This document shows, piece after piece, positions 31,380 to 40,304 of a stretch of DNA of 64,000 nt (within the stretch, counting starts at the first letter, position 1; every line of letters starts with the position of its first letter). The translations under genes and the position numbers were made by a program. Under the pieces are notes generated by a model. It ran no database searches, was not told the DNA's origin, and worked only from the letters and a program-made list of their open reading frames with translations. This DNA is from an uncultured Porphyromonadaceae bacterium (lineage in GTDB: Bacteria; Bacteroidota; Bacteroidia; Bacteroidales; Muribaculaceae): positions 8,679 through 72,678 of the forward strand of contig CALKRW010000036.1 of NCBI GenBank assembly GCA_937989585.1. The letters are read 5' to 3'.

Positions 31380-32774
31380 ATGAGCGAACCTTCAAAGAAT
31401 CAAGATGTTATCTTGACTGATGTTCTCGATTTCTTCGATTCGCAGATCGTAGACAAAGCGGCTCGAACCAAGAAAATATACCATGCGGCAATACAATCTT
31501 TAAAAAATTTCCATAGCAGTGAAGCTTTAGCCATTGATGCTTTCTCGAATGAGGCCTTGTCTGAATGGGCTATTGAACAGATAGTTCGAGGATTGAAAAT
31601 CAATACACTGCGTCTGTATGCTGATGCGTTGTCAAGTCTTTATAAAAACGCATTAAAGGCAGGATTGGTTTTTGAAACTGATGCATTCTCGTTGCTTCGA
31701 AATAGACTTAATGAAAAAAATTTAGAGTCTGCATTCAGTTTAAAACAAGCCAAGGAAATTCTACAATTGATAAAACGACCAACTAATATCTTTGCAGATA
31801 TCTTGCTAGTGGCCTTGGCTAATAAAGCTATACCGGTAGTCTTAGTGTCAAAACTTAAAGTTAAAGATATTACTGGACTCACAACGGAAAGTCAAATTGT
31901 TGTACCCCGGCATATTAAGACTGGTTATCAATATATTTTTCCCCTAAACCAAGGCTCAAAAACTCCTCGTCAGCTTCAGGAACTCATTGAAACGGAAGTA
32001 TCGAAGGAATTTAAAAAGATTGGTATCCCAGTAGTCGGCACAGTCGACGATACCGTCAAAACGCTGTGGGCTTATCTCGCATTGATGAATGGAGCAAAGC
32101 CGGGAGAAGTTGAGGCGACTCTTGGGAAAGTGCCAACTGGGCTTCCTATATTAAAGCTCGCGGAGTCTTCAAAGGATAATGAGAGTCTTAAAGAAGATAT
32201 CGCACGACTTCTGCTGAGCAACCCATTGAATTGGTATGCAATGAAACTGCGTAGAGGGGTGAGTCTCGAAACCGTACTGGAACGGGCAAGGTCGGAAGGA
32301 CAAAAGATTCACAAAACTTTTTATCCATGTGAAGAAATAGCCGTTCGTGTAGGGAAAAAGAAATGCATTGAGTCGCGTCCTGTTTTACCCGACATCGTGT
32401 TCTTCAAAAGTTTGCAGAGTGACCTATTGCCCTTATTCGCAAAAATAGGAGACTTGGCATGGTGCTACAAGTACACCATTTCCGGCACCAGTAGATACGC
32501 TATAATTTCGCAAGGGGAAATGAACCTTTTCCAACAAGCGATTGGACAGTTTACCTCAGATTACGAAGTCGCACCTTTAGGAACTTTTATTCCCCAAAAA
32601 GGTGAGACTGTAAAAATAATAGGAGGAATTTTCACCGGTGCCGAAGCTGATTTCGAAAACGTAGAGCAAGATAAAGAAGGAATTATTTACCGGCTTCACA
32701 TGACCGGAGAAAATGGCATTGAGTGGAAAATCAAGACTGACTCACGAACCGTGCTAGCTAATAATCAATGCTGA
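31380..32774 (+). CDS. Degenerate tyrosine recombinase fused to a NusG-like (UpxY-type) antitermination domain
   Basis: 464 residues in two parts. Residues about 10-270 follow a tyrosine recombinase: a SAM-like core-binding domain (ARTKKIYHAAIQSLKNF, then INTLRLYADALSSLYKNALK) and a catalytic-like domain. Catalytic residues are lost: the Arg I region reads ANKAIPVVLVSKLKVKDI, the box II region reads VKTLWAYLALMNGAKPGEVE instead of ARH-type, GH is replaced by LGK, and no nucleophile Tyr follows. Residues about 281-395 are a NusG N-terminal-like domain (NWYAMKLRRG, then FYPCEEIAVRVG, PDIVFFKS, plus YAIISQGEMNLF). A KOW-like segment (GETVKIIGGIFTGAEADF, about 405-440) follows. UpxY proteins with only the NusG part antiterminate Bacteroides capsule operons. 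The fused dead recombinase may target it to the adjacent switch or leader DNA. Confidence 0.75.
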   Translation: MSEPSKNQDVILTDVLDFFDSQIVDKAARTKKIYHAAIQSLKNFHSSEALAIDAFSNEALSEWAIEQIVRGLKINTLRLYADALSSLYKNALKAGLVFETDAFSLLRNRLNEKNLESAFSLKQAKEILQLIKRPTNIFADILLVALANKAIPVVLVSKLKVKDITGLTTESQIVVPRHIKTGYQYIFPLNQGSKTPRQLQELIETEVSKEFKKIGIPVVGTVDDTVKTLWAYLALMNGAKPGEVEATLGKVPTGLPILKLAESSKDNESLKEDIARLLLSNPLNWYAMKLRRGVSLETVLERARSEGQKIHKTFYPCEEIAVRVGKKKCIESRPVLPDIVFFKSLQSDLLPLFAKIGDLAWCYKYTISGTSRYAIISQGEMNLFQQAIGQFTSDYEVAPLGTFIPQKGETVKIIGGIFTGAEADFENVEQDKEGIIYRLHMTGENGIEWKIKTDSRTVLANNQC

Positions 32775-33586
32775 ACCAGATTTTTACATTGCCGGATCTT
32801 AAAACTCTTGATTTTACCAATGCATATGCAATGCAAGGCATAAGCCACTTATTGCTATCATTGATGCAGCGCTCGGGTGCATTTACGACTCAAACTGCGA
32901 GAAGTCCCGAAACACAAAAACTAATATCCATAGGAAAAAGATGGATTAAGGGTTTGGAACAAAATATAGCCCTTATACCTCCGCATGATGTTCTTAGAGC
33001 CATTTCGTGCTATGATATGGTCTATCGTATTTGTTGGCAAGGACCTAATGATTCGTTTTACAATAAGCAATTTTCACGAGCTTTTGAGGCGTATATACAT
33101 GGTGACAAGCAAGTCAGTGAAACCGAACTAATGCGGGTTATTTCTTCCGGTTTAAGACGAAGGGATAAATTTTATTTCGACCGGCCATTATCTTGGAATT
33201 GCATGACAATTGATAGTTGGATAAAACAATTTTTTCAAGATAAGTTTAAGGCTCTTCCTATTGCAGAAAAATGCGCACGACTTAGTATAATCATATCAGA
33301 TGATTTATTCGCTTATTTTGGCTCTAAACAGGACGAACCCAAAATTACGATGGCAAAGGAAGGTCTTAAAGAAGCGATATCATATGACGGAAACGACGCT
33401 GAAACCTTGATGGAAATTATCTTCCTAATCCGCAATTCAAGAAGATTGGTGAAGCGCACAGAGAGAATCCGGAAATTGGAATTAAAGGCGATGAATGCTC
33501 TAACTCAATGTCCTGAACTCCACGAAACCGATCGCAAAGCATTCGCTTTAGATTTGGATTTTTATCAGCAAGAGGGATTGATATGA
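32768..33586 (+). CDS. Hypothetical protein coupled to the NusG fusion
   Basis: 272 residues, all-helical in appearance, with no signal peptide or membrane segment and no motif I recognise. Visible features are a basic stretch (SSGLRRRDKFYFDRPLSW), a helical C-terminus rich in Arg/Lys (RNSRRLVKRTERIRKLELKA), and a Cys-containing central part. It overlaps the fusion gene by 7 bp, so expression is coupled. In Bacteroides fragilis the gene following upxY is upxZ, which encodes an inhibitor of other UpxY proteins. This gene occupies the same place, but its length and sequence do not look like UpxZ to me. A regulatory partner is the best guess. Confidence 0.5.
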   Translation: MLNQIFTLPDLKTLDFTNAYAMQGISHLLLSLMQRSGAFTTQTARSPETQKLISIGKRWIKGLEQNIALIPPHDVLRAISCYDMVYRICWQGPNDSFYNKQFSRAFEAYIHGDKQVSETELMRVISSGLRRRDKFYFDRPLSWNCMTIDSWIKQFFQDKFKALPIAEKCARLSIIISDDLFAYFGSKQDEPKITMAKEGLKEAISYDGNDAETLMEIIFLIRNSRRLVKRTERIRKLELKAMNALTQCPELHETDRKAFALDLDFYQQEGLI

Positions 33587-33651
33587 TCGTAAATCGCACT
33601 CAGCATAGAACAAATCCGCTTAATCGGGAAAACAAGTTATAAAGAATAATT

Positions 33652-34983
33652 ATGAAAAAATATAACATAGCAGTTGCCGGCACAGGGTATGTCGGACTTT
33701 CGATTGCGACTCTTTTGGCTCAGCATCACCACGTTATGGCCGTAGATGTTATCCCCGAAAAAGTTGAAAAAATCAACAAGCGCATATCGCCGATACAGGA
33801 CGAATATATCGAAAAGTATCTTGCCGAGAAAGATTTGGATTTGACCGCTACTCTCGACGGCGCTTCTGCGTATCGCGATGCCGACTTCGTGGTGATTGCG
33901 GCTCCTACGAACTATGACCCGGTGCGCAATTACTTCGACACCAGTCACGTAGAAGAAGTTATCGACCTCGTACTCGAAGTCAACCCTGAGGCAACGATGG
34001 TAATCAAGTCGACAATCCCCGTTGGGTATTGCCGCTCGCTGTATGTGAAATACGCCCGTATCTTTAAGGAAAAAGGCTGGGATAAAGAGGCTCGCAAGTT
34101 CCGTCTGCTTTTCTCACCCGAATTCCTCCGTGAAAGCAAGGCTCTTTACGACAACCTCTACCCCTCGCGTATCATTGTGGGCTATCCTAAGATGATTGAG
34201 CAGTTTGCCGAAGAAAACGAGGCCATTAAAGCCATTGCCGGAAATCACTTGCACGAAGCTGCCGAGACATTTGCCTCGCTATTGCAACAAGGCGCCATCA
34301 AAGAGGACATACCGACCCTGTTTATGGGCTTGAAAGAAGCCGAGGCTGTAAAACTATTTGCCAACACCTACCTTGCCCTGCGCGTGAGCTACTTCAACGA
34401 ACTCGACACCTACGCCGAGGTTAAAGGCCTTGATGCACAGGCAATAATCAACGGTATCGGCCTTGACCCGCGCATCGGTATGCACTACAATAACCCATCG
34501 TTCGGCTACGGCGGCTACTGTCTCCCCAAAGACACCAAGCAGCTTCTGGCCAACTACGAGAACGTGCCCCAGAATATGATGACGGCCATCGTAGAGAGCA
34601 ACCGCACCCGCAAAGACTTCATCGCAGATCAGGTGCTCCGTAAAGCAGGCTACTATAGCTACTCCGACACCAATACCTTTGGCAAAGCCCACGAACGCCC
34701 CGTCACTATCGGCGTCTACCGCCTGACGATGAAGTCCAACTCCGACAACTTCCGTCAGTCATCAATCCAGGGCGTGATGAAGCGCATCAAGGCCAAAGGC
34801 GCACGTGTAATCATTTACGAACCCACATTAGAAGACGGTACCACATTCTTCGGCTCCGAAGTAGTCAACGACCTTACTCGCTTTAAAGCCATTAGCGACG
34901 CTATCATTGCCAACCGTTACGACTCCATCCTCGATGATGTTGCCCCTAAAGTCTACACCCGCGACATCTTCAAACGCGACTGA
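33652..34983 (+). CDS. ugd: UDP-glucose 6-dehydrogenase family nucleotide-sugar dehydrogenase
   Basis: 443 residues. The N-terminal NAD-binding motif is AVAGTGYVGLSIATLLA, a middle motif is IKSTIPVGY, the substrate segment is FSPEFLRESKALYDNLYPSR, and the catalytic Cys sits in FGYGGYCLPKDTKQLL (about residue 287). The enzyme makes UDP-glucuronate (or a related uronate) for the polysaccharide. It is the first structural gene after the regulators, and its GC content is visibly higher than that of the following glycosyltransferases. UDP-ManNAc dehydrogenases share these motifs, so substrate is probable but not certain. Confidence 0.85.
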   Translation: MKKYNIAVAGTGYVGLSIATLLAQHHHVMAVDVIPEKVEKINKRISPIQDEYIEKYLAEKDLDLTATLDGASAYRDADFVVIAAPTNYDPVRNYFDTSHVEEVIDLVLEVNPEATMVIKSTIPVGYCRSLYVKYARIFKEKGWDKEARKFRLLFSPEFLRESKALYDNLYPSRIIVGYPKMIEQFAEENEAIKAIAGNHLHEAAETFASLLQQGAIKEDIPTLFMGLKEAEAVKLFANTYLALRVSYFNELDTYAEVKGLDAQAIINGIGLDPRIGMHYNNPSFGYGGYCLPKDTKQLLANYENVPQNMMTAIVESNRTRKDFIADQVLRKAGYYSYSDTNTFGKAHERPVTIGVYRLTMKSNSDNFRQSSIQGVMKRIKAKGARVIIYEPTLEDGTTFFGSEVVNDLTRFKAISDAIIANRYDSILDDVAPKVYTRDIFKRD

Positions 34984-35216
34984 TTTTATTATCAAAGAAG
35001 ATACTTTTTGTATTAATAGGTATCCCGGCATTGGCAGTATCGAAGATGTGAGTTGGCTAAACTATTTAACAACGTAGTTAATAATATCAAGCCAGTCCTA
35101 GTAATGTTTCAATCATGAGCTCAAGTGAAGGGGTGCAAAATTGCTTCAACAGATAACTATCTAGTACGCTCTTGTTATAGTATCATAATCTCATCAAGTT
35201 CTCAAAACCAATTGAG

Positions 35217-36758
35217 ATGACTAATACCGCCGACAATAATAAACGAATCGCCAAGAACACACTGATGCTCTATGTCAGAATGTTTGTAATGATGGGTGTT
35301 GCATTGTTTACCTCACGAGTAATACTTCAATCGCTAGGGGTGGTAGATTACGGTATCTACAATGTCGTCGCAGGATTTGTCAGTATGTTTACGTTTATAA
35401 ACAGTGCGATGACAAGTGCTACACAACGCTATATCATATTTGCAATTGAGCAAGGAGGTGAGAATGATGCCAATGAAGTGTTTTGCGTGAGTATGAATAT
35501 CCACTTGTTGATATCAGTGGTTTTTTTATTGCTTGCGGAGACTTTAGGACTTTGGTTTTTGAATAATCATATGGTGATACCACAATCATCTATGACGGCA
35601 GCAAATATTGTATATCAACTTTCGATTTTGTCTACTATAGCGCTTTTTATAGGCGTACCTTATAATGCATTGATTGTAGCCCACGAACGAATGTCGGCAT
35701 TTGCATATATCTCAATATTTGACGTGTCAATTAAACTGTTAATAGCATTTTTGATTTTTATGGCTGACAGTCATCGACTTGTCATCTATGCATTTTTAAT
35801 GTGCCTTTCTCAATTCATTATCAGGCATATTTATAATTTATATTGTTTACGACATTTCAAAGAATCAAAATTTCATATTGTACGCAATAAAAGGCTGTTC
35901 AAAGAATTGATTTCTTTCTCTGGTTGGAGCTTGTTTGGAAATCTTGCTTCAGTTGCGATGGGGCAAGGTGTTAATGTATTGTTAAATACTTTTTTCGGGC
36001 CGATAGTTAACGCAGCAAGAGGAGTGGCAATTCAGGTACAAAATGCCGTTATGGGTTTCAGCAGCAATCTACAGATGGCTATTAATCCACAAATAACAAA
36101 AAATTACGCCTCAAATAATTTGCAGTATATGCACAAATTAATTTATGCATCAAGCAAATATTCATTTTTCTTATTGTTTATTTTGTGCCTTCCCATAATT
36201 CTTGAAGCCAAGATTATACTAAACGCCTGGCTGGTAGACGTACCACGATACACGGTAGAATTTTTAAGGTTGACACTAATAATATCAATGATAAATGCGC
36301 TTGCGGGTCCATTTACAATCGCGGCACATGCCAATGGTAATATTAAACTATACCAGAGCCTTGTGGGGGGAATTCTGCTATTGACTCTACCTGCAGCTTA
36401 TTTGGCACTTAAATTGGGCTTTGCTCCGATATCAGTCTATGTTGTAGAGATTATAGTATTGATGGTTGCGCAAATAGTTAGACTGGTTATGATGCGCACT
36501 ATGATTGGTCTTAAATTGAGAGAATATTTTAAGGAAGTGGTTTTTCGCATTACCGGTGTTTTGTTTTTCGGCAGTGTGATACCTTTGATTTTGTACCTAC
36601 GAATGGCTGCCGATGACTTTATCTCGTTTATATGCGTAAGTGTGACATGCGTAGTAAGCGTGGGCGCCTCAATTTTCACATTAGGCATCAACAAGGGCGA
36701 ACGAGAAAAGGTAATTTCTTTTGTAGGAAGGCGGTTAAAGGCTTGGCATAATACTTGA
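35217..36758 (+). CDS. wzx: Wzx-type polysaccharide flippase
   Basis: 513 residues with about 12-14 hydrophobic helices and the family start NTLMLYVRMFVMMGVALFTS, RVILQSLGVVDYGIYNVVAG. This places it among MATE/MOP polysaccharide exporters. It would flip undecaprenyl-linked repeat units to the periplasm. The 234-bp spacer before it holds no gene I can support, but marks the switch to AT-rich DNA. An eight-base gap separates it from the next gene. No terminator is visible in the spacer. Confidence 0.85.
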   Translation: MTNTADNNKRIAKNTLMLYVRMFVMMGVALFTSRVILQSLGVVDYGIYNVVAGFVSMFTFINSAMTSATQRYIIFAIEQGGENDANEVFCVSMNIHLLISVVFLLLAETLGLWFLNNHMVIPQSSMTAANIVYQLSILSTIALFIGVPYNALIVAHERMSAFAYISIFDVSIKLLIAFLIFMADSHRLVIYAFLMCLSQFIIRHIYNLYCLRHFKESKFHIVRNKRLFKELISFSGWSLFGNLASVAMGQGVNVLLNTFFGPIVNAARGVAIQVQNAVMGFSSNLQMAINPQITKNYASNNLQYMHKLIYASSKYSFFLLFILCLPIILEAKIILNAWLVDVPRYTVEFLRLTLIISMINALAGPFTIAAHANGNIKLYQSLVGGILLLTLPAAYLALKLGFAPISVYVVEIIVLMVAQIVRLVMMRTMIGLKLREYFKEVVFRITGVLFFGSVIPLILYLRMAADDFISFICVSVTCVVSVGASIFTLGINKGEREKVISFVGRRLKAWHNT

Positions 36759-36765
36759 TTTCACA

Positions 36766-38040
36766 GTGATAGAGATTCGGGATAAAAAGAAATGTTGTGG
36801 ATGTGGGGCCTGCCAACAGCGCTGCCCCAAACAATGCATAACTATGCACATTGATGAGGAAGGCTTTTCTTACCCGTATGTAGATAATGATCAATGTATC
36901 AATTGCGGTCTATGCGAGAAAGTATGCCCAGTTATCAATCAAAGCGAAAAGCGAGAACCCTTAGTTGTGTGGGCGGCTAAAAATTGCGACAATAGCCAGA
37001 GAATGGACAGTTCATCAGGCGGCGTGTTCATTAAATTGGCCACCAAAGTGATTGACGCCGGCGGTGTTGTGATAGGAGCGGCTTTCGATCAGAATTTTAA
37101 TCTGAAGCACGAAATTGCTACCGATATTGATGGCGTGCGGCGATTTATGGGTTCAAAATATCTGCAGAGCAGTCCCAATCATTGTTACCAGCAAACTGAG
37201 AAATATTTAAAAGAAGGCAGAACGGTCCTCTATTCAGGAACGCCTTGCCAAGTTGCCGGATTACATCGATTTTTACGAAAGGGATATACAAACCTAATAA
37301 CTGTCGATTGCATTTGTCATGGAGTGCCAAGTCCCGGTGTTTTCAACGCATTCGTCCGTGATGAAATACTTAGGCTTGAAGGAAAGCAGACAGAAATTCC
37401 TGAGTGTTTTCCTTTGCCAGATAATATTCCATTGCCATCAAATTGCGTCGTCAACAAGATTTCGTTCCGCGACAAATCCAAAGGATGGAAAATGTATCAT
37501 TTTCTTCTTGACATAAGTTTTACATCCAATAAAGGTCATATCAAACGCAGGACACGATATATCAGAGTTGATAAAAACCCTTTTATGGATGGATTTTTGC
37601 ACGATTTATATCTTAGGCCATCATGCTATGAATGTCCGGCCAAAAGCCTTTCGAGCGGTGCTGACATAACCTTGGGTGATTTTTGGGGTGTTGAAAGCCT
37701 GCACCCCGATTTCTTTGACAACAAAGGTATCAGTGCGGTAACAATCAACACACAAAAAGGTCAAGAGTTTTTAGAAAGTATAGGACTTGATTATCGGACA
37801 TCGTCGTGGACAGATTTGGTACAACAAAATCGTGCTCTGACAACTTCCGTTCGCGAAACGCCCAAACGAGCTCTATTTTGGCAAAATGATCATAAAAATT
37901 TCGCAGACAAAGTAAAACCTCTTTGTAAACGAAAAATCTCTGCCAGAGAACGACTTCATATCATTATTGAAAACAATATCTCGTTGTCAAAAAGAATTGT
38001 CATTAGACAATTTTTAAAACGTATTGGTGTACGCAGATGA
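36766..38040 (+). CDS. FrhB-like iron-sulfur protein of polysaccharide loci
   Basis: 424 residues from GTG 36766. Two ferredoxin [4Fe-4S] motifs open the protein: CCGCGACQQRCPKQCI and CINCGLCEKVCPVI. Then follows the coenzyme-F420 hydrogenase/dehydrogenase beta-subunit domain (SSGGVFIKLATKVIDAGGVV, SGTPCQVAGLHRFLRKGYTN, CHGVPSPGVFNAF, GADITLGDFWGVE). Homologues are frequent in Bacteroidota polysaccharide loci next to pyruvyl transferases, where the redox reaction is not well defined. Here too the next gene encodes a pyruvyl transferase with a 4-bp overlap, which supports a joint role in modifying a sugar. Confidence 0.8.
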   Translation: MIEIRDKKKCCGCGACQQRCPKQCITMHIDEEGFSYPYVDNDQCINCGLCEKVCPVINQSEKREPLVVWAAKNCDNSQRMDSSSGGVFIKLATKVIDAGGVVIGAAFDQNFNLKHEIATDIDGVRRFMGSKYLQSSPNHCYQQTEKYLKEGRTVLYSGTPCQVAGLHRFLRKGYTNLITVDCICHGVPSPGVFNAFVRDEILRLEGKQTEIPECFPLPDNIPLPSNCVVNKISFRDKSKGWKMYHFLLDISFTSNKGHIKRRTRYIRVDKNPFMDGFLHDLYLRPSCYECPAKSLSSGADITLGDFWGVESLHPDFFDNKGISAVTINTQKGQEFLESIGLDYRTSSWTDLVQQNRALTTSVRETPKRALFWQNDHKNFADKVKPLCKRKISARERLHIIIENNISLSKRIVIRQFLKRIGVRR

Positions 38041-39071
38041 AGATTGGAATTTTAACGCACCCACAAGGCGTTAACTACGGAGGCATATTACAATGTTATG
38101 CGCTGTGTCACAGTCTTGGTAAATTAGGACATCGAACTATAGTACTAAGACGAGAACGCAATAGAAGTAATTTTCTTTGGGAATTTGCTCGAAACCTTCT
38201 AAAAAGGTTTCATTTTCCTCGTTATTACAACAAAGAATTCATCGACAAGTCACAAAACATTCGGAGATTTGTAGAGGCACACCTTGAAAGAACATCCCCT
38301 ATTAAATCAAATAATGCGATTTTAAACGTATGCAAAAAGCAATGCCTTGATGCGGTAATAGTTGGCAGTGATCAAGTGTGGCGAAGAGACTTTGCTCTAT
38401 GTTTTGGATACAATTATTTTTTGGACTTTGTGCCGAAAGATGTAAAAAAAATGTCATATGCAGCATCATTTGGCCTTTCTGAATGGGAATACACCCTGGA
38501 TGAAACTGCTAATATAAAAAAACTTATAGACCGATTCTGCGGTGTATCTTTACGAGAAGAAAGTGGGGTAAAACTTTGCGAGGATAATTTGAATATTAAT
38601 CCAATTCAACTGATAGACCCTACGATGCTATTAAACGTTGAAGACTATAATTCGTTAGCCTCGAAACGGCAAATCACCGACAAATATGTATTTATCTATT
38701 GGCTTGGAGATAAGAATGAAGCGGGAAATCTGAAAACTGAGTATGAAGCGAAAGGATATAGAGTGGAAATTGTCAATCTTCGTGATAATAATATTCTTCC
38801 TTCGGTAGAACAATGGCTTTCTTATATTAAATACTCCAATCTTGTAATTACTGACTCTTTCCATGGATGTGTTTTTTCGATACTTTATGAGAAATCTTTT
38901 ATACTTAAATCTAACGCTTCCGGTGGCGTCTCAAGGCTTAAATCTCTTCTAAATATGCTTGACATTCAATGGACCGATGGTGTAATTTCTCCTGATTACG
39001 AAGCCGTTGACCTCAAGATAAATGCATTTCGACAACAAGCTAATGAATTTTTAATTAAAGGATTGTCATAA
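38037..39071 (+). CDS. Polysaccharide pyruvyl transferase family protein
   Basis: 344 residues. The family start NYGGILQCYALCHSLGKLGH is clear, as are the VVGSDQVWRRDF and SYAASFGLSEW motifs, a GT-B-like core, and LVITDSFHGCVFSILY near the C-terminus. Members transfer ketal-linked pyruvate from phosphoenolpyruvate to sugar residues, giving an acidic substituent. It overlaps the FrhB-like gene by 4 bp. The function in this locus is decoration of the repeat unit in the cytoplasm. Confidence 0.85.
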   Translation: MKIGILTHPQGVNYGGILQCYALCHSLGKLGHRTIVLRRERNRSNFLWEFARNLLKRFHFPRYYNKEFIDKSQNIRRFVEAHLERTSPIKSNNAILNVCKKQCLDAVIVGSDQVWRRDFALCFGYNYFLDFVPKDVKKMSYAASFGLSEWEYTLDETANIKKLIDRFCGVSLREESGVKLCEDNLNINPIQLIDPTMLLNVEDYNSLASKRQITDKYVFIYWLGDKNEAGNLKTEYEAKGYRVEIVNLRDNNILPSVEQWLSYIKYSNLVITDSFHGCVFSILYEKSFILKSNASGGVSRLKSLLNMLDIQWTDGVISPDYEAVDLKINAFRQQANEFLIKGLS

Positions 39072-39130
39072 TCATTTTCTTGTTGACTATGAATTTCTAC
39101 AAGATATTCAATCCAAAGAAATTGAATTAA

Positions 39131-40267
39131 ATGAAAATTGTTTTTGTCTCAAACTTTATTAATCATCATCAAGTACCACTTGCTGATGCTCTTTATGCGG
39201 AAAAAGGCATTGAGTATTACTTTATTGCCCGAAAGCCTTTACCTGACGAATTTGCACGTAGTGGTTATGCTGATTTTTCCGATAAACCTTATCTGATTAA
39301 AGCATATGAGAGCAATGAATCGATGGTAAACGCAAGAAACTTGATTGATAATGCAGAAGTCGTTATAATTGGGGCCGCGCCAGACGAATGGGTTGTAAAT
39401 AGGCTTAATGAGAATAAAGTGACATTCCATTACAGCGAACGCTGGTTCAAAACCGGATATAAATCGTTGTTGTCTCCACGAGCTTGGCTGTATTGGATAA
39501 AAAATCATATACGTTTTCGCAACAAACGCTCGTATATGCTTTGTGCGAGTGCTTTTACATCAAGTGACGTAAATAAAATTTTCGCTTACCCAAACAAGTG
39601 TTTCAAGTGGGGATACTTTACAAAAGTAACGTCCTTTGACATTGAAAAAAATTTGGAAGCATCTCAGGATGTTTCAAAATTAAAAATCTTGTATGTATCT
39701 AGATTTTTAATCTGGAAACATCCTGAAATGCCTGTCGAATTGGCAAAGGTGTTGAAAGCAAAAGGCTACAATTTTGAAATCAACATGTATGGAACAGGCC
39801 CAGAACTCGATCGGATTAGAAACTTGATTCAAGAATTAGACGTTCAAGATTGTGTGAATTTAAAAGGAAATCTTCCCAACGATGAAATTCTGAAAGAAAT
39901 GCGCAATCATCATATTTTCCTTTTTCCCAGTGACCGGAATGAAGGATGGGGAGCCGTTGTGAATGAAGCCATGAGCAATGGATGCGTAGTTGTGGGCGGT
40001 GGAAAAATCGGATGTGTTCCTTTTCTTATCAACCATAGCAAAAATGGTCTTATTTTCAAAGATCAAGACCAAGCGGATTTGAATGATAAGGTAATATATC
40101 TACTTGAACACCCTGAAGAAAGAATACAAATGTCAAGGGAAGCCTACCGAACAATGCACGAAATTTGGTCTCCAGAAAACGCTGCAAAGAGATTTATAAA
40201 ACTGGCTAAGTCGGCACTTGAAGGCAATATCATAGCTGAGGAACAGGGGCCATGCAGCAAAGCATAA
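39131..40267 (+). CDS. Glycosyltransferase, GT4-like
   Basis: 378 residues, GT-B fold. The C-terminal donor-binding part shows LKILYVSRFLIWKHPEMPVE, FEINMYGTGPELDRI and the E-x7-E-like stretch FPSDRNEGWGAVVNEAMSNG. It has no membrane segment, so it acts at the cytoplasmic face on the lipid-linked repeat unit. Donor and linkage cannot be read from sequence. AT-rich codon use is like its neighbours from 35 to 49 kb. Confidence 0.82.
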   Translation: MKIVFVSNFINHHQVPLADALYAEKGIEYYFIARKPLPDEFARSGYADFSDKPYLIKAYESNESMVNARNLIDNAEVVIIGAAPDEWVVNRLNENKVTFHYSERWFKTGYKSLLSPRAWLYWIKNHIRFRNKRSYMLCASAFTSSDVNKIFAYPNKCFKWGYFTKVTSFDIEKNLEASQDVSKLKILYVSRFLIWKHPEMPVELAKVLKAKGYNFEINMYGTGPELDRIRNLIQELDVQDCVNLKGNLPNDEILKEMRNHHIFLFPSDRNEGWGAVVNEAMSNGCVVVGGGKIGCVPFLINHSKNGLIFKDQDQADLNDKVIYLLEHPEERIQMSREAYRTMHEIWSPENAAKRFIKLAKSALEGNIIAEEQGPCSKA

Positions 40268-40304
40268 TAGAGACAGAATCAGCGGTAATTCTACTAAAAA
40301 ATAG

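Noticed and set aside
30932..33651. Second copy of the tRNA-Leu 3' end (GGTTCGAGTCC / TCTGGGCA) as a right attachment site
   Set aside because: Searched by eye here and at 63216-64000 without finding a match.
34984..35216. Possible small gene or regulatory RNA between ugd and wzx
   Set aside because: 233 bp, AT-rich, no convincing open frame, promoter motif or stable hairpin seen.
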